Positions 30,501 to 35,029 of a DNA stretch of 64,000 nucleotides are shown here, in pieces; the first letter of the stretch is position 1; each line of letters begins with the position of its first letter. Below the pieces are notes generated by a model. It was not told the DNA's origin, made no database searches, and saw only the letters and a list, made by a program, of their open reading frames with translations. The stretch is from Diploptera punctata (lineage: Eukaryota > Arthropoda > Insecta > Blattodea > Blaberidae). A program made the translations under genes and the position numbers. Location: positions 1,852,001-1,916,000 of the forward strand of contig JASPKZ010001233.1 in the NCBI GenBank assembly GCA_030220185.1, written 5' to 3'.

Positions 30501-30688
30501 AAGAAGAATTCACGATTCATTTGATTCATATGAAGTTGTATGTTTTGTAAGAACCTTGTTTGTTCTGTATTTTTCAGATAGAGGAGATGTTTCCAAATAT
30601 GGACAAGGAAGTTATCAAGTCTGTATTTGAAGCAAACAGGGGTAACAAAGATGGTACAGTTAATTCATTACTACAAATGTGTGAATGA
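8510..30688 (+). CDS. Tollip: Tollip (Toll-interacting protein), 3' four coding exons
   Basis: Four exons at 8510-8643, 12129-12330, 14895-15074 and 30578-30688 join in phase (134+202+180+111 nt) to 208 residues and a TGA stop. Order: most of a C2 domain ([41 protein letters not shown]), a Pro/Thr/Gln-rich linker, then a CUE domain with MFP and LL motifs. Family knowledge: Tollip is a cytosolic endosomal adaptor; C2 binds phosphoinositides, CUE binds ubiquitin, and it links Tom1 and IL-1R/Toll receptor traffic. Vertebrate Tollip is about 274 aa, so roughly 65 N-terminal residues (Tom1-binding part and C2 start) are missing. The first exon here begins exactly where the C2 continues, so the 5' exons are upstream of the window; none was seen in 1-8509. 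All introns are GT-AG and filled with mobile DNA. No frameshift or stop was found, so the gene looks functional. Confidence 0.95.
8656..8955 (-). repeat. tRNA-derived SINE (family S3) next to a Tollip splice donor
   Basis: Its T-run (A-tail on minus) starts about 12 bp past the donor at 8644. Family features follow: GATGATATGATGGGTGATAA, then TTTAAGGAGAAAT and a reversed B box (GGAATTGAACC). Related copies: 51548-51850, 52124-52449, 63549-63863 and 15465-15626. Confidence 0.8.
8956..10017. other. AT-rich Tollip intron, old repeat scraps
   Basis: No gene. Around 9455-9545 there is a tRNA B-box-like GGTTCAAATCCCGGTTC followed by a T-rich tail and GGAAAATGTTAATTTAAAT, a phrase repeated at 15640-15660; these are probably ends of one old SINE family. 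Confidence 0.4.
10018..10055. repeat. (TA)n microsatellite
   Basis: About 38 bp of TA dinucleotides, immediately left of a Penelope tail. Confidence 0.9.
10065..10400 (-). mobile_element. Penelope-like element 3' end, single arm
   Basis: Minus reading gives [18 protein letters not shown], the region just after the GIY-YIG endonuclease of PLEs, then NF-x-I-P-type sequence, then the terminal repeat with a hammerhead (10106-10164) and TTGAGGTAAGAT. It is 5'-truncated but longer than the arms of neighbouring hairpins. Confidence 0.7.
10106..10164 (-). ncRNA. Hammerhead ribozyme motif in PLE terminal repeat
   Basis: On minus: outer stem I GUUUGU with ACAAAU; inner stem I UG with (C/U)A; core CUGAGGA (10144-10150); stem II GAUUA/UAAUC; GAAA; helix III ACAUGU; cleavage triplet GUU. 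The stem I internal loop faces the stem II loop, as in natural hammerheads. The first inner pair is G-U here. Confidence 0.6.
11105..11639. mobile_element. Penelope-type palindrome, TSD AATTAAAATATGTA
   Basis: Duplication at 11091-11104 and 11640-11653. The one-sided tail (TTTTAGGAAGTTATATTTTG) precedes two head-to-head arms that translate identically for 76 codons on opposite strands. Each arm ends the PLE C-terminus ([19 protein letters not shown]) and then a ribozyme-like block: CUGAAGA, stem AAAACA/UGUUUU, GAAA, ACAUGU, C. Confidence 0.85.
11713..11752 (-). ncRNA. Hammerhead ribozyme motif, left arm of outer PLE hairpin
   Basis: Stem I CCUG/CAGG, core CUGAUGA (11742-11748), stem II GAAU/AUUC, GAAA, helix III AGGCCU (self-complementary), triplet CUU. 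Every core position is present. Confidence 0.75.
11874..11913 (+). ncRNA. Hammerhead ribozyme motif, right arm of outer PLE hairpin
   Basis: Stem I CCUG (11874-11877)/CAGG (11910-11913), core CUGAUGA (11878-11884), stem II GAAU/AUUC, GAAA (11900-11903), helix III AGGCCU, triplet CUU with predicted cleavage after 11909. It mirrors the left-arm motif. Confidence 0.75.
12129..12330 (+). CDS. Tollip: Tollip exon, C2 domain part 2
   Basis: It lies between a TTTCAG acceptor and a GTAAGT donor and is 202 nt long, with one base completing the previous codon. It reads [19 protein letters not shown] and ends [11 protein letters not shown], the last C2 beta strands. It exits in phase 0. Confidence 0.95.
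12649..13173. mobile_element. Penelope-type hairpin, TSD ATAATGAGAAGA
   Basis: Duplications 12637-12648 and 13174-13185. Arms 12655-12860 and 12920-13125 are head to head. The right arm encodes [20 protein letters not shown] and on to ALKLWSN. The tail at right has AAACCTCATAGTG and TTTCCTA. The left arm holds an intact hammerhead; in the right arm the core is altered (UUGAAAA). Confidence 0.85.
12683..12750 (-). ncRNA. Complete hammerhead ribozyme with two-part stem I
   Basis: On minus: CAGUC, internal loop, AAUUA, core CUGAAGA (12727-12733), stem II AAGC/GCUU, GAAA (12705-12708), short helix III, GUC (12697-12699), UAAUU, internal loop AGAA, GACUG. Stem I pairs AAUUA with UAAUU and CAGUC with GACUG, ten perfect pairs around an internal loop. 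This is the best-formed ribozyme in the window. Confidence 0.85.
13617..14395. repeat. MITE-like repeat, long copy
   Basis: Matches 51070-51525 closely at both ends; that copy lacks the segment 13935-14243. It includes an inner stem (TTTCCAAATTATC...GATAATTTGGAAA) and inverted GACTATTTAAC (13735) and GTTAAATAGTC (14364). No ORF. The superfamily is not recognised. Confidence 0.6.
14400..14880 (+). repeat. Two diverged tRNA-type SINE copies and a LINE-tail scrap
   Basis: 14405-14535 resembles the head of family S3/S2 (GTGGTCATAGGATAATGTCA ... TCGGGTTTGATT). 14550-14800 is an old S1 copy (GGTTCGAGTCTCCATGG ... GCCAGCAGCCAGCTGGTAG). 14835-14870 matches the CATGAACCT-GGTTC LINE tail. They end just upstream of the Tollip exon at 14895. 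Confidence 0.6.
14895..15074 (+). CDS. Tollip: Tollip exon, Pro/Gln-rich linker
   Basis: Exactly 60 codons between a TTTACAG acceptor and a GTAATA donor. The product is low complexity ([18 protein letters not shown], then [12 protein letters not shown]) and ends LSEQELKQ, which leads into the CUE domain. It corresponds to the variable linker of Tollip. A diverged SINE and a LINE-tail scrap end about 25 bp upstream of the acceptor. Confidence 0.93.
15225..15290 (-). repeat. tRNA-like SINE fragment
   Basis: Reversed B box (CCTTGAACCCTGGATC) beside GAAAGAAAAGTTAATGCT; a similar block occurs at 15685-15745. Short, old copies. Confidence 0.45.
15297..15445 (-). mobile_element. Penelope-type terminal repeat, single arm
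   Basis: On minus: CCUUGAGGA (core with one extra U), stem GCCAGA/UCUGGC, GAAA, ACGU, then GGGGAACUACAAGCC and GGCCTACAGCCCGAAA. Same family as 53409-53563, 29950-30140 and 43990-44290. Confidence 0.5.
15465..15626 (+). repeat. tRNA-derived SINE (family S3), 3' part
   Basis: Carries ATCATCACCCATCATATCAT, GCCTTCCAGGCGCCCCAACC and the terminal AAGACAACCTGG region, then an A-run at 15612-15626. The tRNA head is missing. Confidence 0.7.
15990..16560 (+). other. Unrecognised ORF-bearing segment
   Basis: Less AT-rich than its surroundings. The best frame runs from 16198 ([20 protein letters not shown], then acidic/basic helical-looking sequence [20 protein letters not shown]). It could be the N-terminal piece of a transposase (Harbinger-like proteins have similar RRRxW stretches) but I cannot assign it. 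The phrase TGACTTTGCAGAGAACGAA occurs twice (16136 and 16437), suggesting a local duplication. Confidence 0.3.
16615..17887 (-). mobile_element. Helitron-like nonautonomous element, copy 2
   Basis: On minus it starts TCTTAATATATAAAAATTAC after an A and ends GGGCCAGCTAG before a T, the canonical Helitron ends. It is 1273 bp long and collinear with 2073-3355, including both ORF1-like frames (17393-17046 and 17019-16837). It sits in opposite orientation to copy 1. Confidence 0.8.
17888..18513 (+). mobile_element. Deleted Tc1/mariner-type transposon with transposase 3' end
   Basis: Imperfect inverted ends: GCTATTCAGAAAGAAGGAAC at 17892 and its complement near 18495-18511. Internally 18150-18393 reads LFSPDLTPC and [20 protein letters not shown], the C-terminal catalytic region of insect IS630/Tc1-type transposases. 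The N-terminus is gone. Helitron copy 2 abuts its left end. Confidence 0.6.
18541..19176 (-). mobile_element. Second deleted DNA transposon, flanked by (TA)n
   Basis: Inverted ends about 100 bp long: CGGGCTTCCAATACAAAACT at 18542 and its near-complement ending at 19173. (TA)n tracts on both sides suggest a TA target. It holds the HTH ORF 18692-19048. Confidence 0.65.
18692..19048 (-). pseudogene. Transposase N-terminal helix-turn-helix fragment
   Basis: 118 codons: [20 protein letters not shown], then [17 protein letters not shown] and [20 protein letters not shown], then LAQQIGIS. This is the DUF4817-type DNA-binding region common in insect Tc1-like transposases: two helix-turn-helix units with a basic hinge. 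The catalytic domain is absent. Confidence 0.7.
19203..19222 (+). repeat. (ACAT)n microsatellite, left of the R1-clade LINE
   Basis: Five CATA units follow a (TA)n tract and directly precede the LINE. The same repeat resumes after the LINE's A-tail at 25227. Confidence 0.9.
19224..19963 (+). pseudogene. R1-clade LINE ORF1 (gag-like), 5'-truncated
   Basis: Open to TAA at 19961-19963. It ends with zinc-knuckle cysteines: [14 protein letters not shown] (CCHC), [13 protein letters not shown] and a third Cys/His cluster. Such proteins package the LINE RNA. The ATG upstream at 19145 belongs to the neighbouring transposon, so the true N-terminus is missing. Confidence 0.8.
19965..20723 (+). pseudogene. 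R1-clade LINE ORF2, AP-type endonuclease domain
   Basis: ATG lies one base after the ORF1 stop. Catalytic motifs of APE endonucleases are present in order: [31 protein letters not shown] and CSDHRF. This enzyme nicks the target DNA for target-primed reverse transcription. The frame then shifts near 20713. Confidence 0.85.
20724..23296 (+). pseudogene. R1-clade LINE ORF2, RT and RNase H region, frameshifted
   Basis: Pieces in three frames: linker (20777-21064), RT fingers with NKSPGEDGF and [16 protein letters not shown] (21107-21892), palm with the FADD catalytic box at about 22110, then [12 protein letters not shown], and an RNase H-like part [14 protein letters not shown] (about 22830) and [17 protein letters not shown] (about 23150). 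At least four frame breaks. The target duplication at 23287-23296 marks the nested LINE. Confidence 0.8.
23297..23834 (+). mobile_element. 5'-truncated LINE nested in the R1 element, TSD AACCATTAGT
   Basis: Duplication AACCATTAGT at 23287-23296 and 23835-23844, with an A-run just before the right copy. Only the 3' end of the inserted LINE is present. Without the insert the host ORF2 reading frame continues. Confidence 0.9.
23418..23744 (+). pseudogene. C-terminal end of the nested LINE ORF2
   Basis: 108 codons with [18 protein letters not shown] and a Cys/His knuckle [18 protein letters not shown], then stop. This is the typical C-terminus of R1/I-type ORF2. A short 3' UTR and A-tail follow. 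Confidence 0.75.
23845..24230 (+). pseudogene. R1-clade LINE ORF2 C-terminus after the nested insert
   Basis: Resumes with [20 protein letters not shown] across two frames, then [19 protein letters not shown] and the zinc knuckle [17 protein letters not shown], ending at TAG 24228-24230. Confidence 0.8.
24231..25208 (+). repeat. R1-clade LINE 3' region with a nested MITE
   Basis: Noncoding. Diverged short repeats (TAGGATTAGTCA and GTGTAAATA phrases) recur five or six times between 24290 and 24580, suggesting old tandem units. A piggyBac-type MITE lies at 24630-24852. Confidence 0.6.
24630..24852. mobile_element. piggyBac-type MITE, intact copy
   Basis: TTAA on each side; ends CCCTTAACTTACAATGTATC and CCAATTTAAGGG. 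It shares both ends and internal phrases (TTTGCGGTCCGAAACAC, compare CTCGTGGTCCAGAATA) with the element at 10898-12086. Confidence 0.75.
25227..25276 (+). repeat. (TACA)n microsatellite between LINE and mariner
   Basis: About twelve TACA units. The mariner starts inside it after TA 25275-25276; the repeat continues beyond the mariner at 26611. Confidence 0.95.
25277..26610 (-). mobile_element. mariner element, 1334 bp, inserted in (TACA)n
   Basis: Inverted ends CGAGGTGTGATCAATAAGTT (left) and CAAGGTGTGATCAATAAGTT (complement of right) differ at one base in the 20 shown. TA target duplication at 25275-25276 and 26611-26612. It carries one transposase pseudogene. Confidence 0.95.
25339..26325 (-). 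pseudogene. mariner transposase, inactivated
   Basis: 328 codons from the first internal Met, with stop. The HTH part includes [20 protein letters not shown]. Catalytic motifs: ITGDETW (first Asp present); [11 protein letters not shown], where the family has HHDNAPAH, so the second catalytic Asp is Asn; [14 protein letters not shown] (third Asp present). Upstream, the family's N-terminal frame ([15 protein letters not shown]) is open but contains a TGA near 26366. Two independent lesions make it dead, although the ends are well kept, so it could still be mobilised in trans. Confidence 0.93.
26611..26650 (+). repeat. (TACA)n(CA)n microsatellite right of mariner
   Basis: Continuation of the tract that holds the LINE and the mariner. 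Confidence 0.95.
26880..27010 (-). repeat. Two tandem tRNA-like arms of the fold-back family
   Basis: Reversed tRNA-like blocks (GAACCCAGGACCTTTTAGC ... TGAGCTATCCAAGGCC) occur twice within 130 bp, as at 33500-33745. Confidence 0.5.
27054..27265 (+). repeat. tRNA-derived SINE (S1), 5'-truncated, TSD GAAAATGCCAA
   Basis: Starts within the family body (CCCAGCATCGTGAGGCAATT) and ends GACCCTCAATCG. GAAAATGCCAA flanks it on both sides. Confidence 0.85.
27600..28064 (+). pseudogene. Penelope-like element GIY-YIG endonuclease, C-terminal part
   Basis: Reads [20 protein letters not shown] (GIY and the following YIG changed to CIG), RNLDIHTRE, then after a stop near 27767 [30 protein letters not shown] and [16 protein letters not shown]. 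The C-x2-C pair is the Zn-finger-like mark of Penelope endonucleases. The RT is absent. This piece identifies the shorter hairpins, which share the MNFEIP tail. Confidence 0.85.
28129..28670. mobile_element. Penelope-type hairpin, TSD AAGATAAGAATATG
   Basis: Duplication 28115-28128 and 28671-28684 (14 bp). Tail at left (TAGGAAATAACACTATGAGG), then near-identical arms to about 28655. The arms encode MNFE-P...[13 protein letters not shown]. The ribozyme region keeps stem II (UCACA/UGUGA), GAAA, CC/GG, GUC and stem I AGCA/UGCU but the core is UUGAGAA, so probably inactive. Confidence 0.85.
28695..28805. repeat. Fold-back element with its tRNA centre deleted
   Basis: AAATTATATATTTGAAAAGAAAAATTATA and its complement TATAATTTTTCTCTTCAGATA meet over about 15 bp, followed by the family tail TTTAGTGAGAAGTGTTAAAT. 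The tRNA arms seen at 40423-40820 are missing. Confidence 0.6.
28819..29945 (+). mobile_element. Tigger/pogo-type transposon relic
   Basis: TA at 28817-28818 and 29946-29947; inverted ends CAATAAAACTTGTT and CAGTAAAACTTGTT. Coding remnants: [50 protein letters not shown] and [10 protein letters not shown], matching the CENP-B-type HTH and the start of the DDE domain (NADE). Many stops; most of the DDE domain is deleted. Confidence 0.8.
29950..30140 (+). mobile_element. Penelope-type terminal repeat, single copy
   Basis: Contains a hammerhead-like block (30005-30044) followed by ACCAGTTATAGACCATGGCC and GGCCGTGAAAGCCTGCATTC, the 3' end shared with 43990-44290 and 53409-53563. Confidence 0.6.
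30005..30044 (+). ncRNA. Hammerhead ribozyme motif, ACGU helix III type
   Basis: Stem I CCA/UGG, core CUGACGA (30008-30014), stem II containing CUC/GAG, GAAA (30035-30038), then CGUU. Helix III ACGU can only pair between two molecules, the minimal form reported for Penelope ribozymes. Confidence 0.55.
30190..30528. mobile_element. Penelope-type hairpin next to the last Tollip exon
   Basis: Arms 30190-30350 and 30370-30528 (GAATTCTTCTTACCTCATAC and complement). The right arm keeps CUGAUGA with stem I AAACAG/CUGU-UUU; the left arm has GGUGA/UCGCC stem II and GAUA for GAAA. It ends about 50 bp before the splice acceptor at 30577. Confidence 0.75.
30578..30688 (+). CDS. Tollip: Tollip last exon, CUE domain and stop
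   Basis: After a TTTTTCAG acceptor the exon reads [20 protein letters not shown] and ends SLLQMCE and TGA at 30686-30688. It carries the CUE signature: MFP near the start and the di-leucine near the end. The intron before it is 15.5 kb, and a fold-back Penelope element ends about 50 bp upstream of the acceptor. Confidence 0.95.
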   Translation: MEEMFPNMDKEVIKSVFEANRGNKDGTVNSLLQMCE

Positions 30689-31230
30689 AGTTTCAACTAT
30701 GAGGAAGTGTTGTATTCTAGGGTGATTCCAATTAATATTTAACTAAATTGCACTTGCTGTGTTTGCTTTCTATTCTATTGTTTCTTTATTTTTTTTTTTT
30801 TTTTTTTTTTCCACTTTCTGAGATGCCATAGCTCAATTTAAATTGGAAATTTTGTATTTTTATGAAAAGATGGTTATATCACAAATCTACAATTTCAGAC
30901 ATTTGTTGTATCAAAAATTGTAAAATTAAAATATACTACTTTAAAGGAATATTAAAGAACAGTTTTATGAAAAGTTTATTTTAACTTTTAACTTTAGGTG
31001 CTCAACATATAAATTTTTAGAAAAATATGACTGCTACTGCAAGGACTTGGCCCAATGTTGAGCCATAGCCTCTCCTTTGTTAGAGTTACTAGACCAAGTT
31101 AATTTACTTACTTACCTAAATAAAAAATACCTCATAGTGTGAATTCCTAAAAAAATTAATTTACTTACGCTTATATGCCCATAGATGTCATGAATGGCCC
31201 AAAGACACCACTATGAGCAGGCAACTAAGG
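30689..31230 (+). other. Tollip 3' untranslated region (extent uncertain)
   Basis: AT-rich, gene-free sequence after the Tollip stop, with a long T-run at 30788-30810. Candidate polyadenylation signals AATAAA occur at 31119-31124 and, much farther, at 32607-32612. From 31020 on the sequence matches repeats found elsewhere in the window, so the mature 3' end is probably before or near 31130. Inferred only. Confidence 0.4.
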
Positions 31231-31800
31231 TTATTATATTTGAAGAGAAAAATATACGTCAGACTGGGATTTGAACCCAGGACCTTTCACACTCTAGGCG
31301 AATATTCTACTTGAGAAACTCCAATCTAAATGCAAATCTTTCTCTTATATACGCTTTTAAGTCCCGTGCACCAAATGCTATGAAGCCATTGCTTCTATCT
31401 TGCAAATGGTGGCTTCTTTATTAAGAAGACATTTTTTTGGGAATTTTACATTACTTTATAAAGTCAGTACGGCTTATTCCAATGTTATTATTATTAATTT
31501 CATACATCTCAATGATGGATAAATTATATTTGAAGAGAAAAATATACGCTCAGAGTGGGATTTGAACCCAGGACCTTACACACTCTAGGCAAATGCTCTA
31601 TAAACTGAGCTACCTGAGAAACTCCAATCTAAATGCAAATTTTTCTCTTATATATGCTGTTAATGCAAATTTTTCTCTTATATATGCTGTTAATTTCTGT
31701 GCACCATATGCTAAGAAACCATTGCTTCTATCTTGCAAATGGTGACTTCTTTATTAAGAAGACATTTTATTGGGAATTTTACATTACATTAGAAAACCAG
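31230..31800 (-). repeat. Two tRNA-armed fold-back half elements in tandem
   Basis: Blocks at 31235-31460 and 31505-31790 each read TATTTGAAGAGAAAAATATACG, a reversed tRNA-like sequence (GATTTGAACCCAGGACCTT), then CTCCAATCTAAATGCAAAT, TTCTCTTATATAYGCT and CTTCTTTATTAAGAAGACAT. The second has an internal 34-bp repeat (ATGCAAATTTTTCTCTTATA twice). Confidence 0.7.
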
Positions 31801-31816
31801 TACAACTAAGCTTATT

Positions 31817-32065
31817 ACTAGGATGATGAGGTCGGTAAATTTTGCTTAAAGGCCTTTTTATTCAGGCTTAAGGATCTTTTACATGCCTGAAAATCTTCAG
31901 ATTCGGGATCCACAGCTTAAAGTCCTTCCTGGAGAACTTGCTCCTTGGAATTTTACATTGTAAAAAGATCCATCAACCCTGGCGAGATTCAAACCCGCGA
32001 CTCTCGATACTAGAGGCAAGGAACAAAATCACTATTTCACCACGGCTGACACCTGTCCAGGATAC
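31817..32065 (-). repeat. tRNA-derived SINE (family S6), second copy
   Basis: TCGGTAAATTTTGCTTAAAG, TTCAGGCTTAAGGATCTTTT and reversed B box (GAGATTCAAACCCGCGACTC). Matches 6100-6350. Confidence 0.65.
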
Positions 32066-32880
32066 TGTACATTAAAAGCAGAGAATTTTTATGATTTCTT
32101 GTAAATGCTGAAGTTACAAAATTTATAACTCAAAATAAAATCCTGCCTTTAAATTATCCAAATTTAAGCTTCAAAACTATATAACTTATATAGACATGTG
32201 CTAGATAACTCAAATCAAATGAAGTATGACATTTTAACACTGATGTAAGTAGGAATTTGAAGGGGAATAAACTTTTATTCAAATTATACAATATTTCAAA
32301 TTACCCAATGCTGAGTTAACTAGAATCCATTGTATTTAAATATAACCATCTTTTCATAAAGTACCTGGCATACATTCCTTTTTATTTTGCTCTTATGTTC
32401 CAACTGTTAAAGAAATGTTGAGTATTGTTGTTGCCTATCTCTTCTACACGTTCCTCAAAAAAAAGAAAACTAAAAAAAATGTTGACTTTTGAAGTTTAAA
32501 TGAAACATTGTTACTTTCAGAGCTAAAAAAAATATTTTGAAATAATATGATCTTTCATTAATATTGTAATTAAATAATTACTGAAGAATGTTGCTTTGTT
32601 GTTGCAAATAAAATTGTTAATATTGTACTATAATATGGTTTTAAGAGATATTGCAACAGTAAAAGTGCAAAATTTATTGATATAGTGCTTTGCCATAACA
32701 CAGAGTGAATCCTTGATTTTATACTTTTTGGATAATACTTTCATTTAAAATTGTGACAAAATGCAAATTCCATTGAATTAAACACACAATAATTGGGAAT
32801 TCAGTGCAAAAGTCTTGATGGTGTAATTTAAATAAAAAACTGTTGTCGAGTGTTATCGAATGTATAATGCAATACATTCA
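32066..32880. other. AT-rich intergenic sequence
   Basis: No gene or clear repeat. A phrase ACTTTCAGAGCT-AAAAAAATA and an AATAAA at 32607-32612 are the only notable points; they might belong to an extended Tollip 3' UTR. Confidence 0.35.
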
Positions 32881-33450
32881 ATGTTTTTATTATAAATTTG
32901 ACATTTCTCATTGAAGGACAAATTATATTTGAAGAGAAAAATGTATAAAAATTAATTAAATGAGTCGTATCTCACCTCGTATTTTCATTGTCTTCGAGCA
33001 TAGAAACTGTAATTTTCAAAAGGAATCCCTCCCATCTTCAGCCACATTATGACTATTGAGTTTTGGTCTATATTTTCATCTTCAAAGTTGCCATTTGATG
33101 TTAATTTGATAAACCTTGAGATTAAATCCCACTTGTAGGGAACTTCAAAATTCATGGATCTAAACTTGTTGTTCTGAATATATATATATATGTATTCCCA
33201 AACTGTTAATTTCAAATGTTTTAAAAGTGTTGGATATTCAGAAGAACAAGTTTAGATCCATGAATTTTGAAGTTCCCAGCAAGAGGGATTTGATCTCAAG
33301 TTTCATCAAATCAACACCAGATGGCAACTTAAGATGAAAATATAGAAAGAAATTCAACAGTTATGATGTTGGCTGAATATGGGAGGAATTCCTCTTAAGA
33401 ACTGTAGTTTCCTTGCTTGAAGAACACGAAATATGAGTTTTTGTATAATA
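32880..33450. mobile_element. Penelope-type hairpin beside a fold-back tail
   Basis: Minus arm (about 32950-33215) encodes MKLTVWEYIYI, MNFEVPYKWDLISRF and ends YSFYARRQ; plus arm (33240-33430) repeats NFEVPSKRDLISSFIKSTPD. 32880-32945 is the left tail (CATTTCTCATTGAAGGACAA) of the tRNA fold-back family, cut off by the Penelope insert. Confidence 0.7.
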
Positions 33451-33499
33451 TATTTTTATTAATTGAAAAGCCTCATAATGTCATTTCTCATAATTAATT

Positions 33500-33745
33500 T
33501 ATGAAGAAAAATATATGCCTAGACTGGGGTTTGAACCCAGAACTTTTAGCTTTATATGTTTGCGTTTAGATTGGAAACCTTGAATGACTTAGCATTAAGC
33601 ATATAAAGCTAAAACTCCTGGGTTCGATTTGTTTTGAGGCCTTGGATAGCTCAGTGGCAGAACATTAGCATATAAAATTAAAGACCCTGGGTTCAAAACC
33701 TGGTCTAGGCATATATTTTTCTCTTCAAATATAATATGACACATT
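33500..33745. repeat. tRNA-armed fold-back element, rearranged
   Basis: A reversed tRNA-like arm (33505-33560) and a forward arm (33640-33710: TAGCTCAGTGGCAGAACATT ... GGTTCAAAACC) with TTTTTCTCTTCAAATATAAT at the end. Between them lies another partial arm. Confidence 0.65.
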
Positions 33746-34230
33746 GTTGATCCATTGCTCAAATGACCACCTTTGAATTTTGCCTTATGAGGCATAAGGG
33801 ATTTAGATTTGCAGATCGTACAACTTTCAGTGTCCTCTCCAAACATGCTTTCTTGAAAATTCATTTTCGAGAGTATTCGAGCTAGCTGCCGGTGGCATAC
33901 TGGTCAGCCTAGCTGGAAACTTCTAGACATCTTTGTTGGTTGTATAAAGAGTCAATTAGTTGTGGCCTGACCAACACTCATGATCTTAAAGGTGATGAAT
34001 GTATTGTGATCTGAAGATGAAGATAGTGTTGGGAATTGAGGACGTCTGCGAGTGTCAAGAATTGAATTATAAGTTAGATTGTATATGTGGAAAACTCAAA
34101 ACAGAAAAATCATATGTGTTTATACAGCAAATAATCGTGAAAGAAATAAAGAAGATTTGGGAATTTTTATGTAAACTGACACATACAAAATTGACTGACC
34201 AAGTGAAGAAGAAAGATATATAAGGAAAAA
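33746..34230. other. Unassigned sequence
   Basis: Short open frames (33999-34223, 33595-33864 minus) show no family resemblance. Two TGAAAATTCATTTTCGA-like and AACTTTCAGTG phrases may be from a PLE, but I cannot place them. Confidence 0.3.
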
Positions 34231-34234
34231 CCTG

Positions 34235-34640
34235 GTATTGGAACACAATCTTCTTCTTCTTCTAGTTTCATGTCCTCGTTCAAGAGGTCAAATTTTGGAC
34301 AGAATTTTCCATCTATCTCATTCATTCTACATCTCCTCTTCCATCGTTTCCATCCATTCAGCTCTTCTTTTCTTGACATTCTTAACTTGTTCTACCCATC
34401 TATATCTCGGTGAACCTCTTCGTCCTTCCCTCCTAATCTAAATTCTAGTTATTATCTTTGATTCTACTGGTAATTCTGTTGATGTGACCATATTATCGTA
34501 TTCTATTGTCCTCTATTGTATCAAACTTTAGAATTTCTCTTACTTTAGTCTTTAGTATTCTACTGTATTGCTTATGTTTTTCCAAGCTTCTTAAAAACTT
34601 CATCTCTCTTCCTTAAATTCTTTCACGGTGATAAAGAAAT
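34235..34640 (-). pseudogene. LINE C-terminal relic
   Basis: Minus reading gives EGRRGSPRYRWVEQVKNVKK and MEEEM, then PLERGHETRRRR; the GRP-x-x-RW pattern is the LINE C-terminus common to several fragments here. Frameshifts throughout. Confidence 0.5.
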
Positions 34641-35029
34641 ATTATGAACACATGGAGACAAATGGAAAAAGCTTTGTACATTGACAATCCACAACAGTGG
34701 TTATATATTAATATATTACTGTTTATTATATCTATTTCTACTTAATAATTTAGTTGAGTCTACTTAATAAGTTATAATTTGATTAAGTAAAAACAAAATT
34801 TAAATGTGGTTTGTATGAAGAAATTAATCCTGTAACTAGAAGGTGGTTTATTATTATTTTCTTTTTACTGCTAATTTACAATCTATCTTGAAAAGACAAT
34901 AAGTAAATTTGTTAAAATATATGACTTGTAAGGAGAATACTGTCCATTGACAGCACTCCATTAGACAAAATGTTATGTGAAAATGAAAGGAAGTTCTAAT
35001 ATTTTACTTCTTTTTAGTCTTCTTATTTC

